Position numbers and translations under genes: made by a program
The notes under the pieces: generated by a model
The model's input: the letters and a program-made list of their open reading frames with translations, nothing else
The model's database searches: none
Told to the model about the DNA's origin: nothing
Part shown: piece by piece, positions 1 to 11,656 of the stretch
How positions within the stretch are numbered: the first letter of the stretch is position 1
How the letters are laid out: each line of letters begins with the position of its first letter
Assembly: GCA_004123355.1 (NCBI GenBank)
Contig: SCHM01000002.1
Location: 10,327,569 to 10,391,568, forward strand
Reading direction: 5' to 3'
DNA from: Amphirosellinia nigrospora
Lineage: Eukaryota > Ascomycota > Sordariomycetes > Xylariales > Xylariaceae
DNA length: 64,000 nucleotides

Positions 1-1850
1 TGATCGGCCCTGATAACCAGTATTGTTCTGATCCCACCGACATCGCGCGCGTATTACATGCATTATTCGATATATCCACCGGGTTGACGAAGAGCGCCAC
101 GATAGTTGGCGGTGCTGAATGTAGCTTCATCGCCGCTCTAGCCCATTGGATATTCAATCTTGATGTATATGTTGAAGATATGGACGGACAACCATTATTT
201 CGCTCATCCCTCCGCAATTCGACTCTACAATCGACCTCAGCTCAAGTTCATGTAACGTACATGGACCTAAAACAACCTGATATTGTTATATCTCAAACGA
301 CATATGTCCTCGGAGAGCCAAAAGAGCTGCTTGTTTATACTCCGAATATTGAACTAGTATTGCGAAGACGTATTCCATGGGATTGCTGTCTTGAAAGCAC
401 CTTTGGACAAGCTTTTAGGGATCTCTCCTCCCTTCCCACAGACTTGGGGAACATATTTGGCGGTGTAGCGAGAATTCATGCAGCTCTAGCACAAGGCGAT
501 CCGGATGTTGGAGATTATGACAGACTAAATTTTGCCCATTTCGCCGAGGCAAGCCAAGGATCCGCCTTTCTCGATTCCGCAGAGAGTATTTTTCCTGAGT
601 TGAAAGATATGGGAATGCGTCGAATAGTGGAAAATGTTCTGACAAAGTCCATTATAGAGACACGGTCTCTTCTGGAATCATCGAGTTTGTCCTTGCGAAG
701 GAATTGTCGGTGCGAGGATTGTCCAGGCGCAACTGATCAGGGTTATTATTGCCTTCACGCATTGGCCGGTGCATTGGTGGATTTAGTCACATCGCTTCAT
801 CGGTACATTTTGAATGCGAACAAAAGCTTCATCCAACGTGTTTCGGTCTGAGGGCCTTCTTTCAGAATAACGTAGCCAGAAGTACTCTACTTCCAGGCGA
901 ACACGAACGCGGGGGCGTAATAAAATCGTTGAATACCGACCCGTCCCGTTTCTTACGAGGCACGGTATTGGAAAAGTACTGCGTGCAAAAAGCCCGGAAC
1001 AAAGAGTAGAAGAGCTCATTACTCTGTTCACTGGATACGATTCCTTTAACGAATACTTTGGTTCTGCTTCGCCGTCAGAACAGTGGACGGCATTATGTAG
1101 GAATGGTATCTGTGTCTTCATCGAAGGTTTGGTGTCTATGAGCCCAAATCCCGATACACTCTGTCGAATACATGTTATGCCTGGTCGCATAGGACGATCT
1201 ACTTCCAAGGGTCCGCTTGCTTTTTTTAGAGGATATGACGCAGTCATCGACCTTCCTAGCTGGCCTAAACTCCCACCTTTAGATAATCTCCAACTGTCAA
1301 CCGGAATGCAAGACAACATGGACGTAGAGCAACGGCCAACTCTTCATAATAGTTTGGAAATGACACCAATTGTCACTGAGCCAGGGGATGGGAAAATGAT
1401 CACCTTGTACTACAGCATTTCAACTCCCCGAGGAGATATACAAATCCCACCAGGTAGTATGACAAGCTTGATTTTAGCACGAACAGGTCTCATAGCATGT
1501 GCCAAGTCTAACTGCTTAGCCGTACCTCTCGTGGAGGACTCCATGTTCACAGTGGAGGGAGGGTGGCTTTTCGAAAACGCCTTGATCCAAACACTACCTC
1601 TAACTTCATGTTATATCTGGGATAACATGAAAGCATGCGACATCGGCCGTTTGGCTGCAATTGCTGTGAATCGGAGTGGCAAAAGCACGGACAACAGCCA
1701 CAGCGATATACTTGTTCGGCGGAAAGAGTGTTAGGATGTTGTATGGCAGCAGCCCTACGTTTGAATAGGGATAGAAGACAAACCACAAATGGATGTTCCA
1801 TGTCATATAGCGATTTTAGCACGCGAAGAAATAGCTATATAGAACCGTAG
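1..1850 (+). CDS. Unnamed fungal protein, 5' end outside the window
   Basis: The reading frame is already open at base 3, so the start lies upstream of the window. The product has a run of aliphatic and aromatic residues near its visible N-terminus (ECSFIAALAHWIF), a Cys pair cluster (CRCEDC) near residue 235 and a Cys-rich end (KECLGCC). I know similar unnamed proteins from Sordariomycetes but no function for them. Three one-base slips are needed to read through, near 806, 925 and 1735. Each sits in or beside a short A or T run and fits one lost base. The last segment ends at 1848-1850. There is no signal peptide or membrane segment in the visible part. The neighbour downstream is on the opposite strand. 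A real pseudogene is possible, but the same defect is seen in core genes of this window. Confidence 0.55.
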
Positions 1851-2983
1851 TGAATCCGAACTGTCTCGTGAAAAGGTTAAAACATATGATCGGGGGCGTG
1901 GATATCCGAGACTGTCGGACTCGCTATGCCATTTACCACTATAAAAATCTCATCGCGCAGCAGATAAACATGAAAACATCGGCCAGACTCAGGCATCTAG
2001 AAGTCGTACGGAGAGGGCGATCCACTAAGATAGAAACTGTATACAGATCTAGGAGGTTCTGGCAAGTAACCGAATATGGATTTGTTCTAATTTCGACCTC
2101 ATTCCTAGGTCCTCGCTTGCTGCTATTGAATGGCCCAGGGTGACTGGGACCACTGGAAAGGAGGTAATCTGCAAATTACTCATCCAATTCGAGTCTCAGT
2201 CACGTAGGTATAAGGGGGATCCTCTGATCAAAGGGAACGAAATGTATTAATAAAAATATAAGATTTAAAAACTCTGCGCTGTGTGTCTTTAGCACAAAAG
2301 TGAGATACTGTCAGGTGACAGGGTAACAGGTGACTAGCTGGTACCCTGAAGTGGGTCTAGTAGATGGAGATTGGATATATAAAGACCTACGGCCTCCCCA
2401 GGTAATAGGAAAAGGCTCAGGAATTAATGATATTAAGCCCTTACCCCTACACTTCTGCCTACCAGTGACCTATCGGCGACCCTTCTTCACTCTGGAGCCA
2501 AACCACCTGACAGATACCGAGGGATGTTTGGTGTTTTTACGTGACCCCCCTTAGTCATTTTGCCCTTTTTACCGCCTGGGCCTAATTTGCCCATATATCT
2601 CACACGCCCTACTTCACTACATAAACCGGCGAATTTTGCAACGTCTATTCCCGCCCTTCTCAAGATCACAAAATACCTCAGTAAGGATAATCAGTTATTT
2701 GGCCACAGTACATGCTGAAGTAATACTAGGTCAAGGAGTCACCACAGGTACTGTACAAGGGCACAAGGCATCCATCGTGTATATAAGCAGGTCATCCTAC
2801 CTACTCTACCATAGTTAAGCAGCCGAATAGTACGCTCGTATACCTTCTATTTCACCAGTACAGAAGTCTGATCATTAATTTATGTCGTATGTGTTCTCCC
2901 TAAGCCACGTTTCCTTCCGTCTTTCTTCCATCTCTCAATCTTTCATTTCTTCTTCACTGGGACGCGCGCGCTTTGGAGTCGTT
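1851..2983. other. Gene-poor spacer
   Basis: No coding region can be supported. The stretch holds a tRNA-like hairpin block at 2140-2203, followed by A/T-rich sequence. Pyrimidine-rich sequence lies at 2890-2960, next to the 3' end of the minus-strand oxygenase gene. Confidence 0.5.
2140..2203 (+). other. tRNA-like sequence or Pol III SINE head remnant
   Basis: A 7-base stem GTGACTG (2140-2146) pairs exactly with CAGTCAC (2197-2203). Between them lie a possible 5-bp anticodon-like stem (GTAAT/ATTAC around CTGCAA) and a TTCGAGTC stretch like a B box. The block is only 64 nt, the inner loop has 6 rather than 7 bases, and the T stem does not pair. It is therefore not a working tRNA as read. It could be a decayed tRNA or the head of a tRNA-derived SINE. 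An A-rich stretch follows at about 2250-2270. Confidence 0.25.
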
Positions 2984-5956
2984 TCATGCTAGCGCCATCC
3001 AGATCCTCACCCTGTGGGCGTTTTGGTCTCCCGGTCGACTCGGCCTCTTCGGGGCTTGGTTGACTTTGCCTTGTTCGGCAGTGCTCCTGTCGGCCTTGAC
3101 TAGACCGAGCGCCATGTACTGGTCGCCGAGTGCTCGTTTCAGCACCTCCTGTGGGAGTCTACGGAGGCACTGTTTTGCCCCTTCGGCATCCCGCTCCCAC
3201 TCGCGGCATTCCATTTCCCAGCCCTTTAACGTCTTTACGAAACAGTCTTCACCATCCTCGTGGCCCACGGACACTTCCGCTGGCGAGCCCAGTTCTCTGG
3301 CTTCAGGGGCTTCTCGCCCACGGTCTTGGCAATAAAGGTTTTCACGAGCGATTGGATGCAATTCTGCAATTCCAAAGAATCTTCATTAACCAATAGAAGC
3401 AATTCTTTTATTAGTCGCAATAAACACCTTCCGCTTTGTCTCGCTCAACTTTGGAAGCGTGTTCTGGAATCGCCTGTAACAGATGGAAGTTACGCCGTGC
3501 GCCAGTGCCTGGTTGTAGAACTCTCGAATGAGTCCGTCATTGTAGCTATCGCACACCCCGTTAGAATAGATGCTCGAGCGATATGTGTAGCAGAGTTCGA
3601 GGTCGAGCGATGAGATTGCGACTTCTAGAACGATACCAAAGAGATGACGAAGAAATATTAGCCGGGCATTATCTAGACGCGATAGTTCGAGGAGGAGCTC
3701 GACAGTCAGTACTTTCATGAACTTATTGTCTTTTTTGAACTTCTCGACAAAGTTCATGGCTGCTTTGTCTATTGACTCTCTAGGTTAGAGGTTAGTTATG
3801 GATGGGAATTAGTTTGATCAGAGTCTAAGAATTCGAATGGCTTGATTGGCAAGGGTTTGAAACACACAAATATAGAGACTCCAACTTTCTTACCGCTGTT
3901 CTGGTGTATATGGGACTTGAAGGTCCCAAACAATTTTGATGATGGTGGCGGCGTCTTCTTCTCCCTTGCAGTGGGTGAAACGATCGAGCATGTCAATCAC
4001 TCGGTCGCTGTACCACTGCTTCCAGTAATCCGCCTTAGCTTGGTCTTTCTGGCCAGCGCTCCTGCTCCAAGACCCGTCGTAAAAACAAGTCAGTCCCTGG
4101 TAAGCGACGTGCAACGTAGGAGATTTCAGTAAGGTTTTGGTGATACTAAGGAGAACGCGCATGTTAGTGGTACTATCCACCGAGTAATCTAATGGTATCA
4201 GGGAAGTCTCACCCGTTTTCATCAATCGAGCGACCTTGTAAATCAATGAGTCCACCAAGTGCGAACCAACAGTCATCTTGCCAGAACTTGCGAGTTTTCT
4301 CCACGGCTTCTCGAAGGAGAGAGTTGTCCCCGAGAAACACAGCGGCGACTGCGACATGGCCGAGGTACATATCATTCGTCTGTCCGGCGGCGAGCCCTTC
4401 ATCCAAGATTATATGGCAGAGTTGAACAAGAATCTTCTGTAGCCCCGCGTTAGCTTTCTCGCCGATACGCACCCGTAAATTCGTCATAATATAGTCCACG
4501 TGTACAGGAGATTCGCTGCTTTTTTTCATGCCCAACAGGGGGACGGGCAGGAATTTTTCTGGAACAATAAGAATAACCTGTTAATGAACAACAATGTTTA
4601 GCATTCTCACGCCTATACTGCCACCTGCTTCAAATTTCGCCTACTTACTGTATCCGAATATCTTTCCTCAATCTTCACATGGCAGTTTCCCCAATAGTCG
4701 CCCCAGGCACGAGCGTCCGGAGCTCTTTCATCATAGCTAATAGGCAATACAAGCAATGCATCTCCGAGTCCTATATGTATGTCGACGGGGGACAGCTGGA
4801 AGCCCTCTAGGGTTGAGACGTGGCGTAGACGCCTTCGACGAGTGATATTGCACTCATGCTCGCCTCTCTTGTCGTTTGGCCAGCTCTTAAGCATTTCAAG
4901 TTGGGCAAAAAATAGGTAGAATCTACCGTGCCGGGCACAGCTATCAGCAAAGTAGCGAGCGTGTTAGTAATCGTCGCCTTTCAAGCTAGATAGATGCAGG
5001 TTTCTCGGTGTATATTGATAATTGAGCGGATAGGCAAGAAAACCCGGCGGAGATGCTTGATTTTCCCATGATGATAGGACCTTCACCAGACTTTCGATCT
5101 GAGAAGCCAGTACGGATGCCGATGGACAAGAGCTCTTGACATCATTTATGAGGTTATACGTAAGGGCCCATCGGTATCCTGTCTGGATTGCCTTGATCTT
5201 CGTTCCAATGAGCATCTATTTCGCCTTATGGCCAGGGGGCACCTTACCTCATGCGTAACGTCTGCGTATCAAGCAAGGCAGAAGGAATTAAACGCTGACG
5301 ACTCAGCGGTAGATAGCCTAAGAACACCTTCCCCGTGCTGCAAATATACGGTGCCGCCTGTATGCTCCGAAGGGAGGCAGATAACTAGGGTCCCAAACAT
5401 GCCGGGATGCTTCTCGGTACTACCCTAGATCATCAGCCATCCGTTACAGTGCTATTTCATGTGCCGGGAGCCGCAATGACCTACTCTTTGTGGGCATTGA
5501 ACATGGCTCCTGGCTCGTAGAGCAGGCTTTTGTATAGCTCGGCACGAACATTGAAGCCGTCAGAAGCGGGTGGTACTCTAAGCTCATGAACTACACGCTT
5601 GACAAGGTCGTTGAAAAATCCTGCCATTTTGGGTTACGGAAGCTGATTCTCTTTGCGCTAATCTCCAGTGTCTTTCTCACTGTCTCGTCCACCAATATTT
5701 GTCCATTCTCGCCGAAGGCTGACTTGTCACTTTGGCTAGCGAGGTTCTTAGCTGCTTCTGTCGACAGCGGTAGGGCGATAGGCTCGCCATCAACGCAGAT
5801 GCCGGGGATCGGAAAGACATCGATAACACCACCAGTTGCAAAAGATCCTGCCGCCTCAACTCCCTTGAGGCACTTAAGAAGATTTTCCTTTAACTGGTCC
5901 AACTCAGTTGTACCGCTCCATTCTTCATCGATCGGATTGTCTCCCATATCAATCAT
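2984..5956 (-). pseudogene. Broken fungal 2OG-Fe(II) oxygenase (prolyl 4-hydroxylase-like) gene
   Basis: The product belongs to a large fungal family with a double-stranded beta-helix 2-oxoglutarate/Fe(II) dioxygenase domain. Two clear introns splice at 5420-5484 and 5198-5247. Splicing the first joins HK to DTEK and creates the HxD iron motif. The distal iron His is in DVTHE and the 2OG-binding Arg is in IQTGYRWALTYNL, so all catalytic residues are visible. Further exons run down to 2984, where the C-terminus (LGDQYMALGL) matches the usual end of the family. One frame slip near 5620 sits in a T run. An in-frame TAA follows GDDY near 4965, directly before HARYFADSC, and a single-base run error cannot explain it. 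I therefore call it a probable pseudogene, although a missed small intron is possible. Substrate unknown. Confidence 0.7.
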
Positions 5957-7340
5957 CCTAGTTTCAGTTATGACTTTCTCCAGACGTCTAAAGATGTTGC
6001 TTCGCGGCAGGAAAATTGACGAAATGAAAGGAGAAGAACAAGTCAGTCTGCAGAGCGGAAGAGAATGATAAAGTGTTGGGGATCTGGCTGACGAAGCATG
6101 TCTCTATGATGTGCACGGTCCCGAGGGTGCTCCAGGAGCAAGTAACGCGTCAATAAACCAATCAACAATGAATGTTGCGGTAAGACACGCTGCTATCTTT
6201 TTCTCTTTCTTTTTTAAACGCGCACTGCACTCGATTACCCTAACCCCTGACTATTACCCTGACCGCCCATTTTCTATCTACCCTAGGTAGTTTACGAAGG
6301 TGTTAATACACTTTGCCCAACGACAGTTGAACCAAAGGAATTGGTGTAAATATAAATACACTAACGTATTAATTCGACGGCCTCGCTCCTTATAGCGATC
6401 GAAGCTACCGTCGGCCGTGAAATAACAAATGTCTTTCCATTAAGTTCCAGTATGCACGCGGAGTATTCGGCGCCTCTCACACTGCGGGTAATTGCCTGAG
6501 ACACCGAATGGGCCCCCATTCAATGAGGTGCCCTAGAGCTGCTCAAAGGCCAGTTTGTGTGGAATCACTTGGCAACTTCTCCCTCTATCACATGAATCTA
6601 ATTGCAACCTCAGAATACGGACTTACGTATATAAATCGTATGAGTCCAGAGTTTATACTAAAAGTAATATATCGTGAACCAAGACAAGTCGGACTCCGGA
6701 AGCACAAGCTTACAAGGTTATTATAATATTCTCCTTCCAAGTTCTTCAGAGCTTGGGTGGGAGGAACCGATGACGTCATAGCACTTATTAAATTTTCTAC
6801 TTTATCCTCGTCGACGATACCAGTCTCAAGCTCCTTGCTATCGTTCCCTATAGTTTTCTCCCGCGTCATCTACTACACTCAGCTCCAATCCGTGGCCGGC
6901 CAAGTTTTGACACCGAAAAGTGGCGCTGGTAGTATTATTTCCTGCAGAATACTACATGATACTATACCTAGTGATCATTAGTTAGACAGTGAAGGTGTTC
7001 ATCGCCACAGTACCTAGGTAATGGGTGAATCGCTGTCAATGGCGGGGTCAGTCCGCGAGATTACTTTCACTAATGTTGGGCTGCTACCCCAGATTCCTGC
7101 ACTGGCAATGTCAAGGATAGGACAGGCTCTGTCTTAGCCGGCTCCGCATTGACCTCATTCGATCGCCTGAGAAACCGGCGAAGCCCCGGCGAGAGGTCTT
7201 TCGCTTAGCATGAGTGCTTCAAGGCGAAATATGTTGCGGGTTCTCACGATTGATTCACTTGCAATCTCAAAGCGTGAGGTTTTGTTATGTGTTACGGATT
7301 GTGGCGCCTCCCGTCATTCCAAGATCTGTATGTTCTTACC
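5957..7340. other. Gene-poor spacer
   Basis: This is about 1.4 kb between divergent fragments. It contains short open frames of up to 93 codons (for example 6588-6869 on the minus strand), but none has recognisable motifs. I see no transposon ends. Confidence 0.45.
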
Positions 7341-7602
7341 ATGACTTCGTGGCATCCATCCGTTGGCTCTTTCGCTTCTGCTTGCGGCGGGCAACACAGC
7401 CCTCGACGGTAGCCGGTACCTCTGGTACAACCAACCTGCTGTTGAGTGGGAGAAAGGCTCTGTTCCAATAGGGAACGGGCGCATGCGCGCCACTATCTAC
7501 GGCAGCCTTCAAAAAGCGGTCACTTTTAACGAGGACACAATATGGTCCGGCTCCTATCAGGACCCTACGTTCCAAATACTTGAGCACTGGCCCTTGTCAT
7601 AA
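7341..7602 (+). pseudogene. GH95 alpha-L-fucosidase, N-terminal fragment only
   Basis: After a short hydrophobic leader (LALSLLLAAG), the frame from 7363 reads LWYNQPAVEWEKG, then PIGNGRMRATIYG and FNEDTIWSGSYQDPT. This is the characteristic N-terminal strand pattern of glycoside hydrolase family 95. The homology stops after about 65 residues near 7570, where a full enzyme would continue for about 700 more. The likely ATG (7341) is one frame away from the body. Nothing GH95-like is seen downstream before the HET gene. It is a truncated relic of a secreted plant-cell-wall or glycan enzyme. Confidence 0.7.
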
Positions 7603-8216
7603 TTTTACAAATTTGACACCATAAACGGCGAAAGACGTATCTTGGTCGGGGACACGGTCCTAGAGGTTATATAGTAGATATAATAAGATAGAAATCGCAA
7701 TCGCCTTCGCTAATCTATCGCTATATTTGACGATAGAACTAATTGACTTATTTCAATCTAATGCTAAGGGAGCTATTTTGCTACTTAGTGGCGAAGCTTT
7801 GTCGAGGTTGGTTGCCTGAGAGTCTGCCTGAAAGCCTGCGTGTAAAAATTGGACTCTGCCTCGGCCTTGTTCACCCTAGGTACCAACCCATTATCATATC
7901 TAGCCCCCCATCCAAATGATGTGGCATTACTTGCATACCGATTGTATTTGCAACACTACCACCTAGACCAAAGTACATGTTTGTATTCAAGTAATTACTC
8001 GTCTAAGAAGGTATCCAGAAACCCCACGCAATGAGTCCATGTAAACCTCTTGCTGAAGATTCCAACACTTTCAAATCGCTATTTTCACGTTTCACTGAAA
8101 AGAACTTCCAAGTTGTCTTCTCAGCTTACTATATTTTATATTCTTGCTATTTATTTATTCGCGTTTTATGTGTTCGATTAAACTTTTCTGTCATTTCCTG
8201 AAAGCCTAGATTCCCA
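7603..8216. other. Spacer with A/T-rich block of unknown origin
   Basis: This stretch lies between the GH95 scrap and the HET gene. The segment at about 7640-7840 is A/T-rich and has a repeat-like look. I found no terminal repeats or target-site duplications, so it is not assigned to any element. The HET start follows a pyrimidine-rich leader. Confidence 0.4.
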
Positions 8217-9921
8217 ATGGAAGCCTACACCTACACGCCCCTCGATCTGAACGAGCCCACCTTTCGTCTCGTCCGACTTTTTGGCGGCGTACAGCAGCAA
8301 TTACAATGTGCGCTTGTCCACGGTTTACTTATACCTGGGCATGTAATGGATTACGAGGCTGTTTCCTATACATGGGGCCCCATAAAGCCTCACCCTTATT
8401 TCTTGAAGTACACGCCGAGACGATCACAAAGCTCTCCATAAGTTATAACATGTATCATCTCCTTCTGGACTTGCGACACACAACGAAAGACCGCATGCTG
8501 TGGATTGATGCCATCTGTATCAACCAAGACGCAGAAGACACAACTGAGCGTAATCATCAAGTACAACAGATGGCTAGGATATACAGAGAAGCTGAATGTG
8601 TCATCGTATGGCTTGGGCGACCCACACACGAAATAGACCTTGCCATGTCATGGCTAATCGAGCTGCAAAGGGAAAGGAACACCAATTGGAAAACCAGTGA
8701 CATTCAAGCATTTACAGATTTTGAATCGTTCCAGATTAGTAACAGGCAGAGTCAACATGATATCAAACGCCAGGGTATCAAACGAATCTTCCGCTTGCCA
8801 TGGTTCCGGAGAATATGGATCTTGCAGGAGGTGGGAAATGCACGAAAGGCAGTAATTGTCTGTGGGAAAAAAGCAGTGTCGTCTACTGTATTTTCCCGAG
8901 CGCCCTCAGGATTTAACATCAAAATTGATTCGCACTGTCAAGCCGTACTTAATCTCATGCCTGGGTCTCAGGCAAGGTTAAAATCTAGCAGCCAAGCTCG
9001 AGATCTTCGGACGCTACTACGATACTTTCGAAAGGCCAAGGCAACAGTAGCTCATGACCACATTTATGCACTTCTTGGACTTTGCTCAGAAGAAAGCCAG
9101 CATATGACAGTCTCCTACGAAAAGCCTATCTCTACAGTGATTTCCGAAGCAATTTCGCTCATTTGTCATTATGATGTGACAAGCACACCTGAGCCATTGT
9201 ACAATTCAATACCAGAGTTTCAAGCAGACATCGACAACTTGGATGAACAAGTGTTACGAAATCTGATAATTTCCCGGTACATCGACAACCTTGAGGTTAT
9301 TTTTAATCAGCGGAAAGTTAATATCGACGTGACAGAAGGAATCCTAGGGGCTGCTATTCATCACCTACGCGACAATGAGGAACTGTTCCATTCTATCTTG
9401 AGGCGAACTCAGCCAACAGGAATTACTGATAATGTATTGCTGACTGCTATTGAGTACGCTAAAACAAGCCCAGGATATTATTTGGATCTTGTTTTCAAGA
9501 AAGCTTTACCTCTGGCAATTACTCAGAAAGTATTAATTGCCGCTGTCGACTTTCGTGGCTAAAACCAAGACTTCTTAAGATAATTGTCCAACAAGCTCCA
9601 ATATCAGTAATTACTGAGAAAGTGATGTGGTTCGTTATTATGTACAGGACATACCTCAACAAAAAGGTCCTCCGCCTCATTATTTCACGGGCTAGCAACT
9701 CGGCAATTACTCCGAACGTGTTACGTGGTATTATTACGTCGACTGTCGATGAAACACGAGATATAGATATTAAGTTTATCCAAAAAGCTCCAGAATCATC
9801 ATTAACTAAAGAGGTGGTCGAATTAGCTGTTAGATATAGATGGAGAGATAGAGAGCTCATGGACATTATTCTTCGACGGGCCGAAATAGCAGGCTTTATT
9901 TCCCAACAGGCGATGGAATAA
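8217..9921 (+). CDS. HET-domain protein with repeat tail
   Basis: HET proteins trigger cell death when unlike fungal strains fuse and also act in fungal innate-immunity-like systems. The N-terminus (MEAYTYTPLDL, then YEAVSYTWG) and the block LWIDAICINQD followed by QVQQMARIYREAECVIVWLG are the classic HET signatures. LPWFRRIWILQEV and HDHIYALLGLC complete the domain (about residues 45-300). From about 9239 the protein becomes a chain of 31-32-residue units, listed separately. No NACHT or NB-ARC domain lies between the two parts. The gene shows about two reading-frame breaks in this sequence. Similar breaks occur in core genes of the window, so it may be intact in the organism. It has no visible intron. 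Confidence 0.82.
9239..9921 (+). repeat. Seven diverged 31-32-residue protein repeats in the HET tail
   Basis: Unit starts fall at about 9239, 9329, 9422, 9518, 9610, 9706 and 9802, a spacing of 90-96 bases; a partial unit follows at about 9895. Each begins with (I/L/V)T..V(L/M/V), as in ITDNVL, ITQKVL, ITEKVM, ITPNVL and LTKEVV. It then has a hydrophobic helix and ends in a stretch such as ILRRA or IIQKA. The pattern suggests paired helices stacking into a solenoid. It resembles the short repeats seen behind fungal NLR-type proteins, but here the copies are strongly diverged. Confidence 0.75.
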
Positions 9922-9924
9922 TAT

Positions 9925-10766
9925 CGGTTGCTTTAGAATATAATACAGGTCTCCAGGATAAAGAAGGGTAAATTAGTTCAAATTGATAATAAACAACTAT
10001 GGTACTAAAGGCGCCATGGAGATCTAAGTTCCTATTCTCCAGGAGGAAGAATTCTGTGTCCTTTTGTGCTCGAATTTCTTTCCATCTTTTTCGACAGCTT
10101 CGTGGACCTCCGCAGGCCTGTGTAACCGGAGACAGGTAGGTTTCGGTGTCCGACGTTCAGCTTCGGTGACTGCTTGAGACTCACGATAACTTTGTACAAC
10201 TACTTTAGCCTCCTATGGTAGAATTTAGCGAGCTCCGTATGGAATCCGTGTAGCACTGTATAATACTTGATGTGAGATCTGTGTAACACGAGGCTATTTG
10301 GACATATAGATTGGCAATCGCCCATTTCAGGAGTAAGGGGACGAAACCTTCATAGTCGTCTCAAACCCCTTAAAGACTATTGTAAGTTAGACACCCTTCC
10401 AAGTCCTTAAACATAGGCTATTGAGTGGCAAGTCACACAAGTTCATTCACTAAGGCTGATATAACAACAAGTATTTAATGATGCTACTAAATATATTTGA
10501 AGACAAGCTGAAAGGTAACAAGGCACTAACTGCAAGGTTTAGAAAAATACTCAAACTGTTAAACATTTGGGCGCCAAGGGGTCACTAAGGTCGTCCCTTC
10601 TTAGTTCAGCTCGGGTAGGTATCTATAGTTTATACCCCGAATAACTTCACTTCCAATAATCATTTTTACCACAGAAGTCCAACCTGGTCAACTACACAAA
10701 CAAAAGTACGATAGAGGCGTCGGCAGTTAGACTCCTGTAGTTGCAGTGTTGTTAGACGGTAGTCCA
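9925..10766. other. Intergenic spacer
   Basis: The stretch lies between the end of the HET gene and the 3' end of the CFEM gene. I see no coding region, hairpin or repeat worth naming. Confidence 0.45.
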
Positions 10767-11656
10767 TTACTTCTTTTTGTTCATTATCGACTTATATGTG
10801 AACCATGTCCCGATCGCGGTAGCTATAAACCCTGCAATTCCGACAACTATGCCGATAATCTCGCCCGTGCCAAGCGAATTGCCGCCTCCGCCACTGTTGC
10901 CACCGGATGTAGAGTTGGTAGGTTCTGGGGCCGGGGTTTTGCCCGGATCGGTTGGAGAACTAGGGTCTTCTGCTGAATTAGAAGATTTCGATGACGAAGT
11001 CTGAGATGTATGTAGTGTGTTCTGAGACTGGGAGCTAGACGAAGACGGTGTAGGCATTGTGGATAGTGTGGTGGGAGAATCTGCTTTTAACGCACACGTA
11101 TCAACCCCGTCCCATTCTGCGAAAGCTCGCGAGATGTGCAGACAAGACTCCCAAAGGTGAGATGAACCGTCGTTGGGCAGATGAGACCCTCACGGTCGCC
11201 GTCACCGTCACCGTAACGGTGGAAGGAAAGTCGCCCGTACCTGAAGTTGGTGTCGCTGGCGCGGTCCGTTGATAGCCAGCGCCGGTGCAATACGCGTCGT
11301 AGATTGAGGTAGCGCTATTGGTGTCTAGAGTGTTTTGCGAACATGCGTTGTTCACGCAGCTCAGCAGAAATGCGTCTGCGTTGTCCTGCAGATCTGGTCG
11401 ACAGAAGCATTCATTTTGTACATTCTTGTATTCACACCCTACATACGCTGTTAAAAACAAAACGGATACGGAAAGGCTTCAGCAGCGTCTTACCAATGCC
11501 TTGCGCAAGTCTATCAGGCCCTTCGCCAAGGTCATACGTGAAACAGTCTTGAGCACAGGGCCGTTGCGACGCAAAAACGGACGCTTGTGTTATACTCGCT
11601 ATTTGGGAGGCAGCTAAGTGAAGCAGAGCTAGAAGAAAAAAGAAGATGCGCATCAT
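10767..11656 (-). CDS. CFEM-domain membrane protein
   Basis: The product starts with a signal peptide (MMRIFFFLLALLHLAAS). A CFEM domain follows with eight cysteines: two in CAQDC, three in CEYKNVQNECFC, two in CVNNAC and one in YCTGAG. An intron at 11448-11493 interrupts the domain in frame and joins QGI to AYVGC. Next comes a Thr/Val stretch (TVTVTVTATV) and a Ser/Pro/Gly-rich stalk. The protein ends with one membrane helix (EIIGIVVGIAGFIATAIGTW) and a short basic tail (NKKK). A further intron lies between about 11240 and 11058; its exact edges are unclear. CFEM proteins act in haem or iron uptake, adhesion, or as receptor-like surface proteins. The basic tail fits a transmembrane protein rather than a GPI anchor. 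Confidence 0.8.

Noticed and set aside
7640-7840. A/T-rich repeat-like block, considered as an old LTR or DNA-transposon remnant
   Set aside because: No paired terminal repeats, target-site duplication or coding remains could be found by eye.
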